Notes: a model not told the origin generated them from the sequence alone. A stretch of 64,000 bases of DNA from Verrucomicrobiia bacterium (GCA_026125285.1 JAHCLO010000024.1:1-64000), one strand, 5' to 3'; shown: positions 51,958 through 59,673, counted from the first letter of the stretch. Translations and numbers: made by a program.

Positions 51958-52146
51958 TCACGGCACCGGAGCGGATAAGACTTCGCGCAGTTGCCGGGTC
52001 TTGGCCTCAAGGTCTTTCTTGAGGTGCTTTTGCAGGACCTCGTTGATTACCTCAGACACGTTCAACCCAACCTTCTCCGCAAACTCCAACCGCTCCTGAT
52101 TCTCTGGCCACGGGCGAAACGTCCGGGGCAGTAGCTTTTCTGTCAT
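51958..52146 (-). CDS. Small ribbon-helix-helix-like regulator
   Basis: 62 residues. After MTEKLLPRTFRPWPENQERL, which could give a beta strand, the pattern FAEKVGLNVSEVINEVLQKH looks like the helices of an Arc/MetJ-type DNA-binding fold; a charged coiled tail follows. It is divergent from the rightward genes and separated by an 81-bp region, the arrangement of a lysogeny repressor. Assignment rests on pattern only. Confidence 0.55.
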   Translation of the reverse strand: MTEKLLPRTFRPWPENQERLEFAEKVGLNVSEVINEVLQKHLKKDLEAKTRQLREVLSAPVP

Positions 52147-52227
52147 ACGAACTCCTTTCGTCAGTCCGGTTGGACAGTGAGACGGTAAGCGCGGGGGAGA
52201 GTTTGTCAAGAATCGTGAAAAAAAGAT
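52147..52227. promoter_or_regulatory. Divergent control region of the provirus left end
   Basis: 81 bases between the RHH-like gene and the rightward genes, A/T-richer than its surroundings, with a run AAAAAAAGATTTGACGG near the right end. It must carry the promoters of both directions; I cannot assign elements exactly. Confidence 0.45.
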
Positions 52228-52893
52228 TTGACGGCAGCGAATACAGAGATTACACGTATGCGCATGATGAAAGTAAGAACTCCAACAATGTGCGCGGTGA
52301 CTTCCCCTTCTTCGCTCCCTGGCATAGGAAAATCCCCCAAAGACGCGATATCGCGGTCTGTAGGCGTTAACAGATTGTTTTGGGGTACGGTTCGAGCCAG
52401 GGAGTTTTTCGTCGGCCTGTGGCGCTGGTTCACCTGGAAACACGTTTGCGCCTGGTGCGTGCCCCAGCGGCGGCTGGCGGGCAATCCGTGGGCCAGGAAC
52501 GTCACGCACACGATCTGTCTGCCGTGCATGGAGCGGCAGAGGATGGCTCTTATACCAAAAGAAACGCAAGCGGGCGAGGAAGCGCGCTCGCCCCGCGCGG
52601 GGTTTGATGGTTTACCGACTCAGAGACATTCAATGCCTGAGCAAAAAACCATCACGTCTTTACACGATTGGAATTACGGAGAAGTGAAGCTCATCACGCG
52701 CAACTGGTGGGCCCGCAAGTGCCGGGTCTGTGGGCGCGTGGATTTTTCAACAACGGTGAGTGGGTCCAACAGCTTTCCTCGGCGCCGAACTCAATTTGCG
52801 GGGGCGCGGGTTCGCGGTCCACCGCTCCAGATCAGCCACGGCTGGCCGGGAGCGAGCAACCGACTGAAACAAAAACATGAAAACTATGAGTGA
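52228..52893 (+). CDS. Zinc-ribbon-containing early provirus protein (copy 1)
   Basis: 221 residues from a TTG; later ATG starts near 52258 are equally possible. The part at 52408-52567 encodes FVGLWRWFTWKHVCAWCVPQ and a second Cys pair (CLPCM), a C-x2-C...C-x2-C zinc-ribbon pattern. It is repeated in the next gene with only synonymous changes. A second half (TSLHDWNYGEVKLITRNWWA with RKCRVCGRVD) is another possible zinc site. The N- and C-terminal thirds are low in coding character. Function unknown; DNA- or protein-binding is likely. Confidence 0.5.
   Translation: MTAANTEITRMRMMKVRTPTMCAVTSPSSLPGIGKSPKDAISRSVGVNRLFWGTVRAREFFVGLWRWFTWKHVCAWCVPQRRLAGNPWARNVTHTICLPCMERQRMALIPKETQAGEEARSPRAGFDGLPTQRHSMPEQKTITSLHDWNYGEVKLITRNWWARKCRVCGRVDFSTTVSGSNSFPRRRTQFAGARVRGPPLQISHGWPGASNRLKQKHENYE
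52408..52567. repeat. 160-bp direct repeat, copy 1
   Basis: Same length as 53195-53354 and identical but for four bases, each at the third position of the zinc-ribbon reading frame. Confidence 0.93.
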
Positions 52894-53371
52894 CGAACAA
52901 AACTGCAACGCGGGCCAGACGTTGGCTGCACTGGCTGAATACCCAAAAGTGCCGCGTGAAGTCTGGATAGGCACAGACTCGCCTGTGGACAAAGTGCGGT
53001 GGCTCGCTCGCCGCTGCGATGGAAGCGACCGGACAATATCACGGCTGAACGATGAAGTGTCGCGCCTCCACGACGAAAAAAGGGCTTCAAGCCTACGAAT
53101 TTCCGAACAGACCGGCACAGGCGTAGAAAACGGGAAACCGGCCCAAGACCCCCCGACCGTCAGAGTTGTTGCACGGTGGTCTGTTCGCTCCATCTTCGTC
53201 GGCCTGTGGCGCTGGTTCACCTGGAAACACGTTTGCGCCTGGTGCGTGCCGCAGCGGCGGCTCGCGGGGAATCCGTGGGCCAGGAACGTCACTCACACGA
53301 TCTGTCTGCCGTGCATGGAGCGGCAGAGGATGGCTCTTATACCAAAAGAAACGCGCGGACAAAAAACTTAA
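52877..53371 (+). CDS. Zinc-ribbon protein with helical N-terminal domain (copy 2)
   Basis: 164 residues, starting at the ATG at 52877 or 52886. Residues 1-100 are polar and helical (GTDSPVDKVRWLARRCDGSD, ISRLNDEVSRLHDEK coiled coil). The last 60 hold the zinc ribbon shared with copy 1 (CAWC...CLPC). Overlaps the preceding stop. Probable regulator or replication accessory; function unknown. Confidence 0.6.
   Translation: MKTMSDEQNCNAGQTLAALAEYPKVPREVWIGTDSPVDKVRWLARRCDGSDRTISRLNDEVSRLHDEKRASSLRISEQTGTGVENGKPAQDPPTVRVVARWSVRSIFVGLWRWFTWKHVCAWCVPQRRLAGNPWARNVTHTICLPCMERQRMALIPKETRGQKT
53195..53354. repeat. 160-bp direct repeat, copy 2
   Basis: Second copy of the zinc-ribbon module, 787 bp to the right of copy 1. 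Confidence 0.93.
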
Positions 53372-53498
53372 ACGGGGATTGCGGCGGCGTGCGAGACGCG
53401 CTGGTGATTCATAAGCCCCGCCGGGCAACCGCATAAAACCCGGCTCAACAATCCTGCCCCGCCCGGAGGCGGCATACAAATTTCCGGGCGCGCTTTTT

Positions 53499-53777
53499 AT
53501 GCCCAAACTCAAGGTCAAGCCAATGTCCGATGTGCTCTCCTTCACCGAAGCCGCCGCGCTGTGCCGGCAATTCGGCCTCAAGTGCAACACGCCGCGCACC
53601 TTTTACCGCTATGTGGAGAAGCACCCCAAAGTCTGCCCGGTATGGCGGCGGCTGCCGGGCATGGATCAGGATCACTATCACATCCGGCTGGTGGCCCGCG
53701 CGGACGTGATCCGGCTGATTCAGTCGGAACTGGAATCGCGGCGCACCTACACGCCCGCCAAAGCCCGGAAGCCATGA
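53499..53777 (+). CDS. Small HTH-like provirus protein
   Basis: 92 residues from the ATG at 53499 (or 53523). LSFTEAAALCRQFGLKCNTP and RTFYRYVEKHPKV resemble a winged or excisionase-type helix-turn-helix; DQDHYHIRLVARADVIRLIQ closes the domain and the tail is basic. It overlaps the next gene by 4 nt (ATGA). It may act as an excisionase or repressor; no integrase is present to support that. Confidence 0.55.
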   Translation: MPKLKVKPMSDVLSFTEAAALCRQFGLKCNTPRTFYRYVEKHPKVCPVWRRLPGMDQDHYHIRLVARADVIRLIQSELESRRTYTPAKARKP

Positions 53778-54007
53778 AGACGCTGACTTATTTACAACCG
53801 GGCATGACGGTGCTGTTTGACGGTGAGCCGCACCGCGTCACGATGGTGAACGATTGCCGGGCGCGGATTGAACCGATGGCGAAGCGCACGCAGGAAATCA
53901 GGCCGGCGACCGGCGCGAACGCGGGCCGGCGAATCACTTTTTCCGCCCGCCAGGCCGGGCACAACATCTCCCCGGACTCACCCCTGCCGATCCTCTCGTG
54001 GGAATGA
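53774..54007 (+). CDS. Small hypothetical provirus protein
   Basis: 77 residues. TYLQPGMTVLFDGEPHRVTM followed by NDCRARIEPMAKR looks like a small beta-barrel of the OB or SH3 type. Starts inside the stop of the preceding gene and ends at the start of the next, so it is translationally coupled to both. I cannot name its family. Confidence 0.6.
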   Translation: MKTLTYLQPGMTVLFDGEPHRVTMVNDCRARIEPMAKRTQEIRPATGANAGRRITFSARQAGHNISPDSPLPILSWE

Positions 54008-54480
54008 AAGAGCAAGTTGAGCAACTCATTAAGCGTTGGAAGCGCGACGCTGACCAATACCAAGCGCAAGTGGAAGAAGCGCGGGCGAAAAAACTGCCGC
54101 ACGCGCAAATGCTGTCCATGATGACGTGTCTTCGCCAATGCGCCAAAGAGCTAGAGCGCCAAATCACCGCTGCCGATCCTCTCGAGAAAGAGCAAGTTGA
54201 CCGACGGACCTGGCTGCGCCTGGTGTTTTTGTTTGGCCGGTTGAACGCAGCCAGGCGCGCCACGACGGCAAAGGAACTGGCGGCGGCGTACGAAGTCAGC
54301 GAGCGCACGATTCGGCGCGACATTGCCGCGTTGCAACAGGCCGGTCTGGACATCCGTTCGCAGATGGATGATCCCAGCCTCCAGCGAGGCTACGTGATGT
54401 TTAACTCGTTTTGTCCCTTTTGCTGTAAAGCCACTTCCCAAAACTCACCAAATGAAAACTCAAATCCTCGTCACCCTTGA
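54004..54480 (+). CDS. Helix-turn-helix regulator (DeoR-type HTH)
   Basis: 158 residues. An N-terminal coiled coil (KEQVEQLIKRWKRDADQYQA) is followed by a winged HTH at about 96-125 (TTAKELAAAYEVSERTIRRD, IAALQQAGLDI) of the HTH_11/DeoR type. It is coupled to the preceding gene (ATGA). The C-terminal 25 residues are rich in Cys and Asn and overlap the next start. Likely controls provirus genes. Confidence 0.65.
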   Translation: MKEQVEQLIKRWKRDADQYQAQVEEARAKKLPHAQMLSMMTCLRQCAKELERQITAADPLEKEQVDRRTWLRLVFLFGRLNAARRATTAKELAAAYEVSERTIRRDIAALQQAGLDIRSQMDDPSLQRGYVMFNSFCPFCCKATSQNSPNENSNPRHP

Positions 54481-54781
54481 ATTTGAACCCGGCTGCCAAC
54501 TGATGCCTGGCAAAACCGATTGGACGCACGATGCGTTGTCGGTGATGACCAGTCCGCGCGCGTTGCACCTGGAAGTGCATGAAGTGCTGGAAGCCTGGCA
54601 ACGCACGAATCCGTTCTGGCTGCAAGACCCGGAGGCGTTGAAAGTCACCAGTCATCTCGCCAACAGTCCCGAGGACAATGGCCATGATGCGTCCGCGAAG
54701 TGGTTTGAACCGCTGGCGCGCGACATGGAAAAGACGGCGCACGATCTTCTCTCGATAGCCCGACTCTGCCGCACGCTTTGA
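54452..54781 (+). CDS. Hypothetical provirus protein
   Basis: 109 residues. ILVTLEFEPGCQLMPGKTDW opens a beta-strand region, then helices follow (LHLEVHEVLEAWQRTNPFWL, KWFEPLARDMEKTAHDLL). No motif or membrane segment. It overlaps the HTH gene and precedes a small HTH gene by 24 bp. Family not recognised. Confidence 0.55.
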   Translation: MKTQILVTLEFEPGCQLMPGKTDWTHDALSVMTSPRALHLEVHEVLEAWQRTNPFWLQDPEALKVTSHLANSPEDNGHDASAKWFEPLARDMEKTAHDLLSIARLCRTL

Positions 54782-54805
54782 CGCAAAGTGGGCACCCGGG
54801 CAAAA

Positions 54806-55000
54806 ATGGAAAAGGCGGTGGCGGCCTGGGTGAACGTGCCCAAGCTGACGCGGCAAGATGTGGTGGAGCTCTACGGCATTTCCGAGCGCACGTTGGACCG
54901 CTGGGTGGCGTCCGGGAAACTGCCAAGGCCAATGAAACTTAGAAGCGGTGCGGTGCGCTGGTGCGCGCTGGAAATCATCAAACATGAATTTTCGAAATGA
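54806..55000 (+). CDS. MerR/AlpA-like helix-turn-helix protein
   Basis: 64 residues from the ATG at 54806. VPKLTRQDVVELYGISERTL with DRWVASGKLPRPMKL is a clear excisionase/AlpA-type HTH, and the final beta strand (AVRWCALEIIKHEF) fits. Its stop codon overlaps the start of the replication ATPase gene (ATGA). Could control excision or replication. Confidence 0.72.
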   Translation: MEKAVAAWVNVPKLTRQDVVELYGISERTLDRWVASGKLPRPMKLRSGAVRWCALEIIKHEFSK

Positions 55001-56526
55001 ACTTACGCGATGCCCGACAATCCTTCTCCCCCGCGCAACTGAAAGCCGTGTACACCGGGCAAGCGCCGTACTCACCGGAAGCCGAAGCCGGCGCGCTCTC
55101 GTGTGTGTTGCAAGAGCCGGAGCGGATGGCGGAACTGGCGCGGGCGCCCGTGGATTTATTCTTCGATCTGAGGCACGCCACGCTGTTCAAGCTCATGCGC
55201 GAGATGTACGCGAAGCTCACCGTGATTGATCCCGTGACGGTGCAACAGTGGGTGAAGGACCGGCGCCAGTTGAAGAACGTGGGCGGGCATGCGTATCTCA
55301 GTGAGTTGCCGGATAAAGCGCCCTCCCCGGCGAATCTGCCCTACTACCTGGTCATCTTGCGGGAGAAGTACGCGCTCAGGAACATGATTCACGTCTGCCA
55401 CACGGCGGCGGTGCGCATCCACGGCAACGAAGGCGACGTGCAATCGCTCATGCTGGGGATTCAGGCCGAACTCGATATTTGCTCGCGCATGGGTCTGGAC
55501 GGCAAGCAACGCCGCCAGTTGGAAGTATTCTCCGCCGGCGCGCTCGAAAAGGTGGTTTTGAATCCCGCCATGCGGCTGATTGGCGACAACGAGATTTGCA
55601 CGGGTTACGACGGTGTGGCGCTCATGGCCGGGCCGGGCGGCAGTGGCAAGAGCCTTTGTACGCTCACGCTGGCGCTGGCGGGCGCGCTGGGCACGGGCTT
55701 TTGGATGGGGCGCAAGGTGCATCGGCAGTTTCGCACGCTCATCATTCAAGCGGAGAACGGTTTGTTTCGGCTCAAGACGGAGTTTGAAGCGTTGAAGCGC
55801 CAACATCCGGACGTTGACCTTGACGCCTGGATTGCCATTAGCGAGCCGCCCGAGGGCGGGTTGCCCTTTCATCGTGGGGACTTCAGGACCGCCGTGCGCG
55901 AAGCCGTTGCGCGCTTCAAGCCCGATCTGGTCGTGATTGATCCGTGGGCGCAAGTGGCGTCGGACGATGGCAGCAAGGAAGTCGTGGACAAGCTCGCGGA
56001 GATTCGCAGTTGCTTCCCAGCTGGGGATGAGTGTCCCGGCCTGTGCATCGTGGCGCACACGAAGAAGCCGCGCGCGGAGGAAGTCCGCAAGGGACGCGGC
56101 CTGGCGCACAACGTCAGCGGCTCCATCGCCCTGGTGAACACGGCGCGGTGCGTCTATATGCTGCTGCCCTGGAATGACGATCCCGACGATGACCGGATTT
56201 ACTGGTGTTGCGCCAAACTTAACAACGGGGAGATGTACGCGCCCAGCGTGTGGCGACGTCGCTTCGGGACGTTCTTTCTTCACGATGACAAGACGGATCC
56301 GCGCGAGTGGGGCCGCAGCGAAGATGACCGGGAGAAGATTTCCGGCGAACAACTCCGGGACGCTTTCGGAAAGGACGTGGAGGTAGCCAGCGGCGCATTG
56401 GTGAAGCGCCTGGCCAAAGTGGCCGGCGCCGGCGAGTCCACCTGCTGGCGCGCCATCGGTGAGGACGGCTACTTGCGACCGTTGCTGATGAGGAGCGGAC
56501 ACGGGAAGTTGAAGTTGAAGGAGTGA
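54997..56526 (+). CDS. DnaB-N domain fused to RepA-type replicative ATPase
   Basis: 509 residues. Residues 25-130 resemble the DnaB N-terminal helical domain (YSPEAEAGALSCVLQEPERM, PVTVQQWVKDRRQLKNVGGH). An AAA_25/RepA-type RecA fold follows, with Walker A MAGPGGSGKSL near 210, ENGLFRLKTEFEAL, and Walker B DLVVIDPWAQV near 308, then CIVAHTKKPRAEE and a GSIALVNTAR motif. The C-terminal region has a winged-helix look. It is probably the hexameric replicative helicase of the provirus. DJR viruses of the PM2 type typically use rolling-circle initiators instead. Confidence 0.82.
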   Translation: MNLRDARQSFSPAQLKAVYTGQAPYSPEAEAGALSCVLQEPERMAELARAPVDLFFDLRHATLFKLMREMYAKLTVIDPVTVQQWVKDRRQLKNVGGHAYLSELPDKAPSPANLPYYLVILREKYALRNMIHVCHTAAVRIHGNEGDVQSLMLGIQAELDICSRMGLDGKQRRQLEVFSAGALEKVVLNPAMRLIGDNEICTGYDGVALMAGPGGSGKSLCTLTLALAGALGTGFWMGRKVHRQFRTLIIQAENGLFRLKTEFEALKRQHPDVDLDAWIAISEPPEGGLPFHRGDFRTAVREAVARFKPDLVVIDPWAQVASDDGSKEVVDKLAEIRSCFPAGDECPGLCIVAHTKKPRAEEVRKGRGLAHNVSGSIALVNTARCVYMLLPWNDDPDDDRIYWCCAKLNNGEMYAPSVWRRRFGTFFLHDDKTDPREWGRSEDDREKISGEQLRDAFGKDVEVASGALVKRLAKVAGAGESTCWRAIGEDGYLRPLLMRSGHGKLKLKE

Positions 56527-56668
56527 GGCTGTAGCGTTACACGTCACGTTTCCGCGTAATTTGACCGTAAAACAAGCATCCCGGAGCTTGGCCAACGGTT
56601 TTGCCGGCAGGCGAGGGAGAGTCCAAAAGTGTCCCATACAGAGCGTTGCAAGCGAGCTAATATGGTGT

Positions 56669-56890
56669 ATGGTTGCTGACGTGAAGATGACTTTTGAAAT
56701 TCCTGACGAGGTAGCGGAGCGGTTTAAGACCTCCGTCCCGTCCGGTTCCCGGTCCTACTTTCTTACTTCCTTGCTTCAGTCAGGCTTGAGCGGGGCGGAA
56801 AACGACCTGGAGGCGGCCTGTGACAAAGCCAACGCCCTGAAGCTGGACCTCAGTGAGTGGGAGAAACTGAATGAATCCGAAGCGTGGTGA
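56669..56890 (+). CDS. MazE-like antitoxin
   Basis: 73 residues from the ATG at 56669. TFEIPDEVAERFKTSVPSGS is a short RHH-type DNA-binding start and the C-terminal half is an acidic helix that would block the toxin. The start could also be the ATG 18 nt further on. It overlaps the toxin gene by 20 nt, the normal order for mazEF-like pairs. The divergence of the N-terminus makes it a weak call on its own. Confidence 0.7.
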   Translation: MVADVKMTFEIPDEVAERFKTSVPSGSRSYFLTSLLQSGLSGAENDLEAACDKANALKLDLSEWEKLNESEAW

Positions 56891-57197
56891 AATCTGGTGG
56901 GTGAATCTGGACCCCACCCAAGGTCGGGAGATTCGGAAGCATCGTCCCTGTGTGATTTTATCGGCGGACTGGCTGAATCGGAAACGCAGTACGCCCGTGG
57001 TGGTGCCGCTCAGTAGCAGTCCCCAGTCCGCCCCGCCAGTGGTGGTTTCCATTCCGAGTGCCGGGAGTGACTCGGTGGCCGTCATGGATCAAATGCGTGC
57101 CGTGGACAAGCGGCGTTTCACGCATAAGACGGGCAGTTTGTCAGCGGCGGATATGAAGTCAGTTGAGCACGCAGCTAGAATGATTCTGGTGTTGTAG
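56871..57197 (+). CDS. MazF/PemK-family endoribonuclease toxin
   Basis: 108 residues. RGEIWWVNLDPTQGREIRKH followed by RPCVILSADWLN is the MazF start signature, with the catalytic Arg and Thr/Ser region; VPLSSSPQSAPPVVV and the C-terminal AVDKRRFTHKTGSLS segment complete the fold. It cleaves mRNA at short sites. The pair lies between the early genes and the leftward packaging genes and probably aids maintenance of the provirus. Confidence 0.9.
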   Translation: MNPKRGEIWWVNLDPTQGREIRKHRPCVILSADWLNRKRSTPVVVPLSSSPQSAPPVVVSIPSAGSDSVAVMDQMRAVDKRRFTHKTGSLSAADMKSVEHAARMILVL

Positions 57198-57842
57198 TCA
57201 GAAAACCCGTCCGCTCAGGCTCCCGCCGCTCAGACGATTCCACGCCAGGAAACTCCCCAAGGGTAACGACGCTACCCGCTCGCGCGTGCAGACGACGCCG
57301 CAGTCACGCCAAAGCTTCTCCACCGCGCGCAACGCTTCGTGCGACATGAGCCGGAAGCACACAAGCTCGGTGGATTGTCCTGTGATGGACGGATTCAAAG
57401 CCTCTGGCCGTTGCGTGTCCAGTACCAGTTCCACATTCAGTTCCCGACCGGCTTGAGCCAGTAGCGCCAGTTCCTGTGGAATGGAATCCTCCGTACAATG
57501 GCGCCAAAGCTCGGGCACCACGACGAGTTTTTTGCCCGGGCCGCGCGTGGCGCAATGAAACACCCACTGGCACCACCAACGAAAAGCAGCCTTGGTGTCG
57601 CCGCCAAAGGCGCGCATGGGCTGAAAGACACTCCAGCGCGTGCCAAGGCTGGCCTCCAGGTCTTTGAGCGTGTAGCAAGGCGTTAGGCGTAGTCGCGGCC
57701 ACATGCGGTTCAAGTCGTCAAAGAGGAAACGGCACGCCACAACCTCGTCATTCAGGAGATACTGGTTGACGAACGTCGTCTTGCCCGATCCCGTCATGCC
57801 GACTATCAGCGTGTTGGCCGGTTGGAGCCTGAAGTCAGACAT
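57198..57842 (-). CDS. FtsK/HerA-class genome-packaging ATPase (A32/P9-like)
   Basis: 214 residues, the compact size of PRD1/PM2-lineage packaging ATPases. Walker A is IVGMTGSGKTTF near 13-24, a Walker B-like LVVVPEL lies near 110, and the later LDTQRPEALNP motif (with Gln as in HerA/FtsK sensors) is at about 145. It pumps viral DNA into the capsid. The neighbouring capsid genes support this role rather than a Zot-type one. It is last in a leftward operon, overlapping the gene upstream. Confidence 0.78.
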   Translation of the reverse strand: MSDFRLQPANTLIVGMTGSGKTTFVNQYLLNDEVVACRFLFDDLNRMWPRLRLTPCYTLKDLEASLGTRWSVFQPMRAFGGDTKAAFRWWCQWVFHCATRGPGKKLVVVPELWRHCTEDSIPQELALLAQAGRELNVELVLDTQRPEALNPSITGQSTELVCFRLMSHEALRAVEKLWRDCGVVCTRERVASLPLGSFLAWNRLSGGSLSGRVF

Positions 57843-58620
57843 TGGTCTTGGCCGGCGCGGGCGTGTCTGACCTGGCTTTATTCAGTTCGGCAATCAGCGT
57901 GTCCAGACGTTGGCCAAGCTTCACGTCATTCTGGACGATCAGGATCACGGCGCTGACACATTCGACCTCGTCCTGGTACGAGGCAGAGATTCCCGAATTG
58001 TTCAGCCACTTCGCGGCGAGCCGGGGCAGCGAACGGCACAACAGAATTTTGCTGCTCTTCGGCCAGTGCGCATCGGATTCAATTTCCTTGAGCAACTTGG
58101 GCGTAAGTCCAGCTTCGGCGCACTTCGCGACAAACGAACCAACGCGGCCTTCTTCGGCGGCGGCGATTAGTTGCTCGAAAAGCGGCTTAAGACTTTCGGC
58201 CTGCCACGGGACCGCAGCCGGATCACTGTCACTCGCAAAGCCAGCGTTGCCAGGTGGAGTAGTAAAGCTCGTCGCAGACGCACCAGCGGCGGGCGAAGGA
58301 TCCTGTTGAGTCGGTACGCCAGGCGACGAGGAAGCTGGCAGAGGTGGGGGAGGAGTGGCCGCCGCTTCAAGGGCTCGTTGCCGGCGCTTGCGCTCTCTAT
58401 CGGCGGCGCGCTTGGCTTCGACATATTCTGGTGTGCCAGGCTTGAAGCCGTCTCTACTGGGCTTGCGCCCGACGTTCCCGCCGAAGAGCACGCGGCCAGC
58501 AGCATCTTTAGGAACATTGCTTCGCGCCGGGATGACTGTCTGGCTTGGCGGTACCGGCGGATTGCCGCTCGCTCCCGGCGCTGGGCCGGAGTCCAACGGT
58601 GTAACAGGGTTGTCAGCCAT
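57835..58620 (-). CDS. Provirus protein with basic N-terminal region, unknown function
   Basis: 261 residues from the ATG at 58620. A proline/serine-rich start, then GFKPGTPEYVEAKRAADRER with KRRQRALEAA, a strongly basic helix, a second disordered linker and a helical C-terminal domain (SLKPLFEQLIAAAEEGRVGS, SASYQDEVECVSAVILI). It overlaps the ATPase gene by 8 nt and starts just after the upstream gene. It may be a packaging partner or DNA-binding protein; the family is unknown. Confidence 0.6.
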   Translation of the reverse strand: MADNPVTPLDSGPAPGASGNPPVPPSQTVIPARSNVPKDAAGRVLFGGNVGRKPSRDGFKPGTPEYVEAKRAADRERKRRQRALEAAATPPPPLPASSSPGVPTQQDPSPAAGASATSFTTPPGNAGFASDSDPAAVPWQAESLKPLFEQLIAAAEEGRVGSFVAKCAEAGLTPKLLKEIESDAHWPKSSKILLCRSLPRLAAKWLNNSGISASYQDEVECVSAVILIVQNDVKLGQRLDTLIAELNKARSDTPAPAKTNV

Positions 58621-58621
58621 T

Positions 58622-58948
58622 TCAATTGTCCTCCTCGTCAAAGAATTCTTCCCAGACACCACGCTCTTTCTTCGGCGCGGGCGACGGCGGCGGGCTGGTC
58701 AGGCGTTTGAGACGGTGATTCTCATCGGAGAGGTACGCCGCGTCGGTTTCGACGCGCTTGCGCGCTTCGCGTTCGCGCTCGAGCTGGGCCTCAAGCTCAA
58801 GCTCGCGCTCCGTGCGGCGGGCCTCGACGACGATCTTGGCGGCGGGCGGTGGCTCTGGGGGCGCGGGCGAGTTATCGGGAGTGGGCGGGGGAGTGGTGGG
58901 AGAGTCGGGCGCGGGTGCGGGCGCGGGTGCGGTTGGGATTTCACTCAT
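58622..58948 (-). CDS. Proline-rich coiled-coil provirus protein
   Basis: 108 residues: an N-terminal Pro/Ala-rich region (about 1-36), a charged coiled coil (RRTERELELEAQLEREREAR, ETDAAYLSDENHRLKRL) and an acidic end (WEEFFDEED). Composition resembles small scaffolding or coat-associated proteins. First gene of the leftward operon with the ATPase, 502 bp from the divergent capsid operon. Confidence 0.6.
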   Translation of the reverse strand: MSEIPTAPAPAPAPDSPTTPPPTPDNSPAPPEPPPAAKIVVEARRTERELELEAQLEREREARKRVETDAAYLSDENHRLKRLTSPPPSPAPKKERGVWEEFFDEEDN

Positions 58949-59450
58949 GCGGCGAGAGTAAACCCGCCCGCTTGCGTACGGCTACAGTCATTCACCGTCA
59001 GACCCTCCCCCCTGGTGAGGGGTGGGGGAAGTGAGAGTACCTCAGTAAATCACATCCTGATTGAGAGAGTGAGAGAGAAGTGAGAATTTACCAACGGAGT
59101 CAACGACTTGTGCAAGTGAGCGAGAGAGAGAAGGCAGTACTCTCTCTCTCTCACATCCCCCTATGCGCGCGTACGCGCGCGCGCGCGCGCGCGTAAGGGG
59201 TGTGAGAGTGAGTGAGAGTACGAGCAAAGGCCGATAAACAGGGCTTACATTCGAGTTTGAGCCATTTGGCGTGGAATGGCGGTTGTGAGGGGCCCAAACC
59301 GTGTGCGAGAGTCAGGGCGTCGGCAACGACTGGCCGAAAATCGCAAGCGCCGTGCGGGATGCACGGGGGCGAAACCAAGCCAGGCACGCCGCAAAACTCG
59401 ATAGCTGATAAAGCCCGCGCCCCGCGCGACCGCCCAAGGCTCACCCTCCC
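58949..59450. promoter_or_regulatory. Divergent control region with repeats and an alternating CG tract
   Basis: 502 bases without a supported gene separate the two structural operons. It has GAGAGAG runs (59064-59080, 59120-59131), CTCTCTCTCTC (59140-59150), and the hairpin with a CG tract listed next. It probably holds the late promoters of both operons and may be a replication origin; no promoter pair could be placed. Confidence 0.6.
59149..59207. repeat. Hairpin with 31-bp alternating purine-pyrimidine tract
   Basis: Arms TCTCACATCCCCCTA (59149-59163) and TAAGGGGTGTGAGA (59194-59207) pair with few mismatches around 59164-59194, an uninterrupted alternating tract dominated by CG steps with one TA. 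Such tracts form Z-DNA or cruciforms under supercoiling. Confidence 0.85.
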
Positions 59451-59555
59451 ATGAAAAAGCTCAAACCCTACCTTGTCATCATCGCCTTTGCCGTGCTCAC
59501 CCTGGCCGTGGTCTTCCGCGTGCCCCAAGCGCGCAAGTTGATTGTTGGCAGCTAA
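59451..59555 (+). CDS. 34-residue single-span virion membrane protein
   Basis: The peptide is a basic start (MKKLKPY), one hydrophobic helix (LVIIAFAVLTLAVVFRV) and a polar tail. It opens the capsid operon. PM2-like virions carry several small single-span proteins in the inner membrane; this is one by position and form. Family not recognisable at this length. Confidence 0.6.
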   Translation: MKKLKPYLVIIAFAVLTLAVVFRVPQARKLIVGS

Positions 59556-59561
59556 CCCACC

Positions 59562-59672
59562 ATGAACGGAAAAACCATCGGAACGACGGTTGCAATCGTC
59601 ATTGTGACCATCATCGTGCTCAACATCATCAAACCCAACCTGCCTGCCGGAATCCGGCGGCTCTTCTCGTAA
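59562..59672 (+). CDS. 36-residue single-span virion membrane protein
   Basis: The sequence has a hydrophobic core (GTTVAIVIVTIIVLNII) and a basic end (GIRRLFS). It is 6 bp after the preceding tiny gene; its stop is 1 nt before the capsid gene start. Tight packing and identical style mark it as a real gene in spite of its size. Confidence 0.62.
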   Translation: MNGKTIGTTVAIVIVTIIVLNIIKPNLPAGIRRLFS

Positions 59673-59673
59673 T

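Noticed and set aside
59212..59454. 80-residue forward ORF in the provirus control region
   Set aside because: Composition follows the simple repeats and no start signal or fold is apparent.
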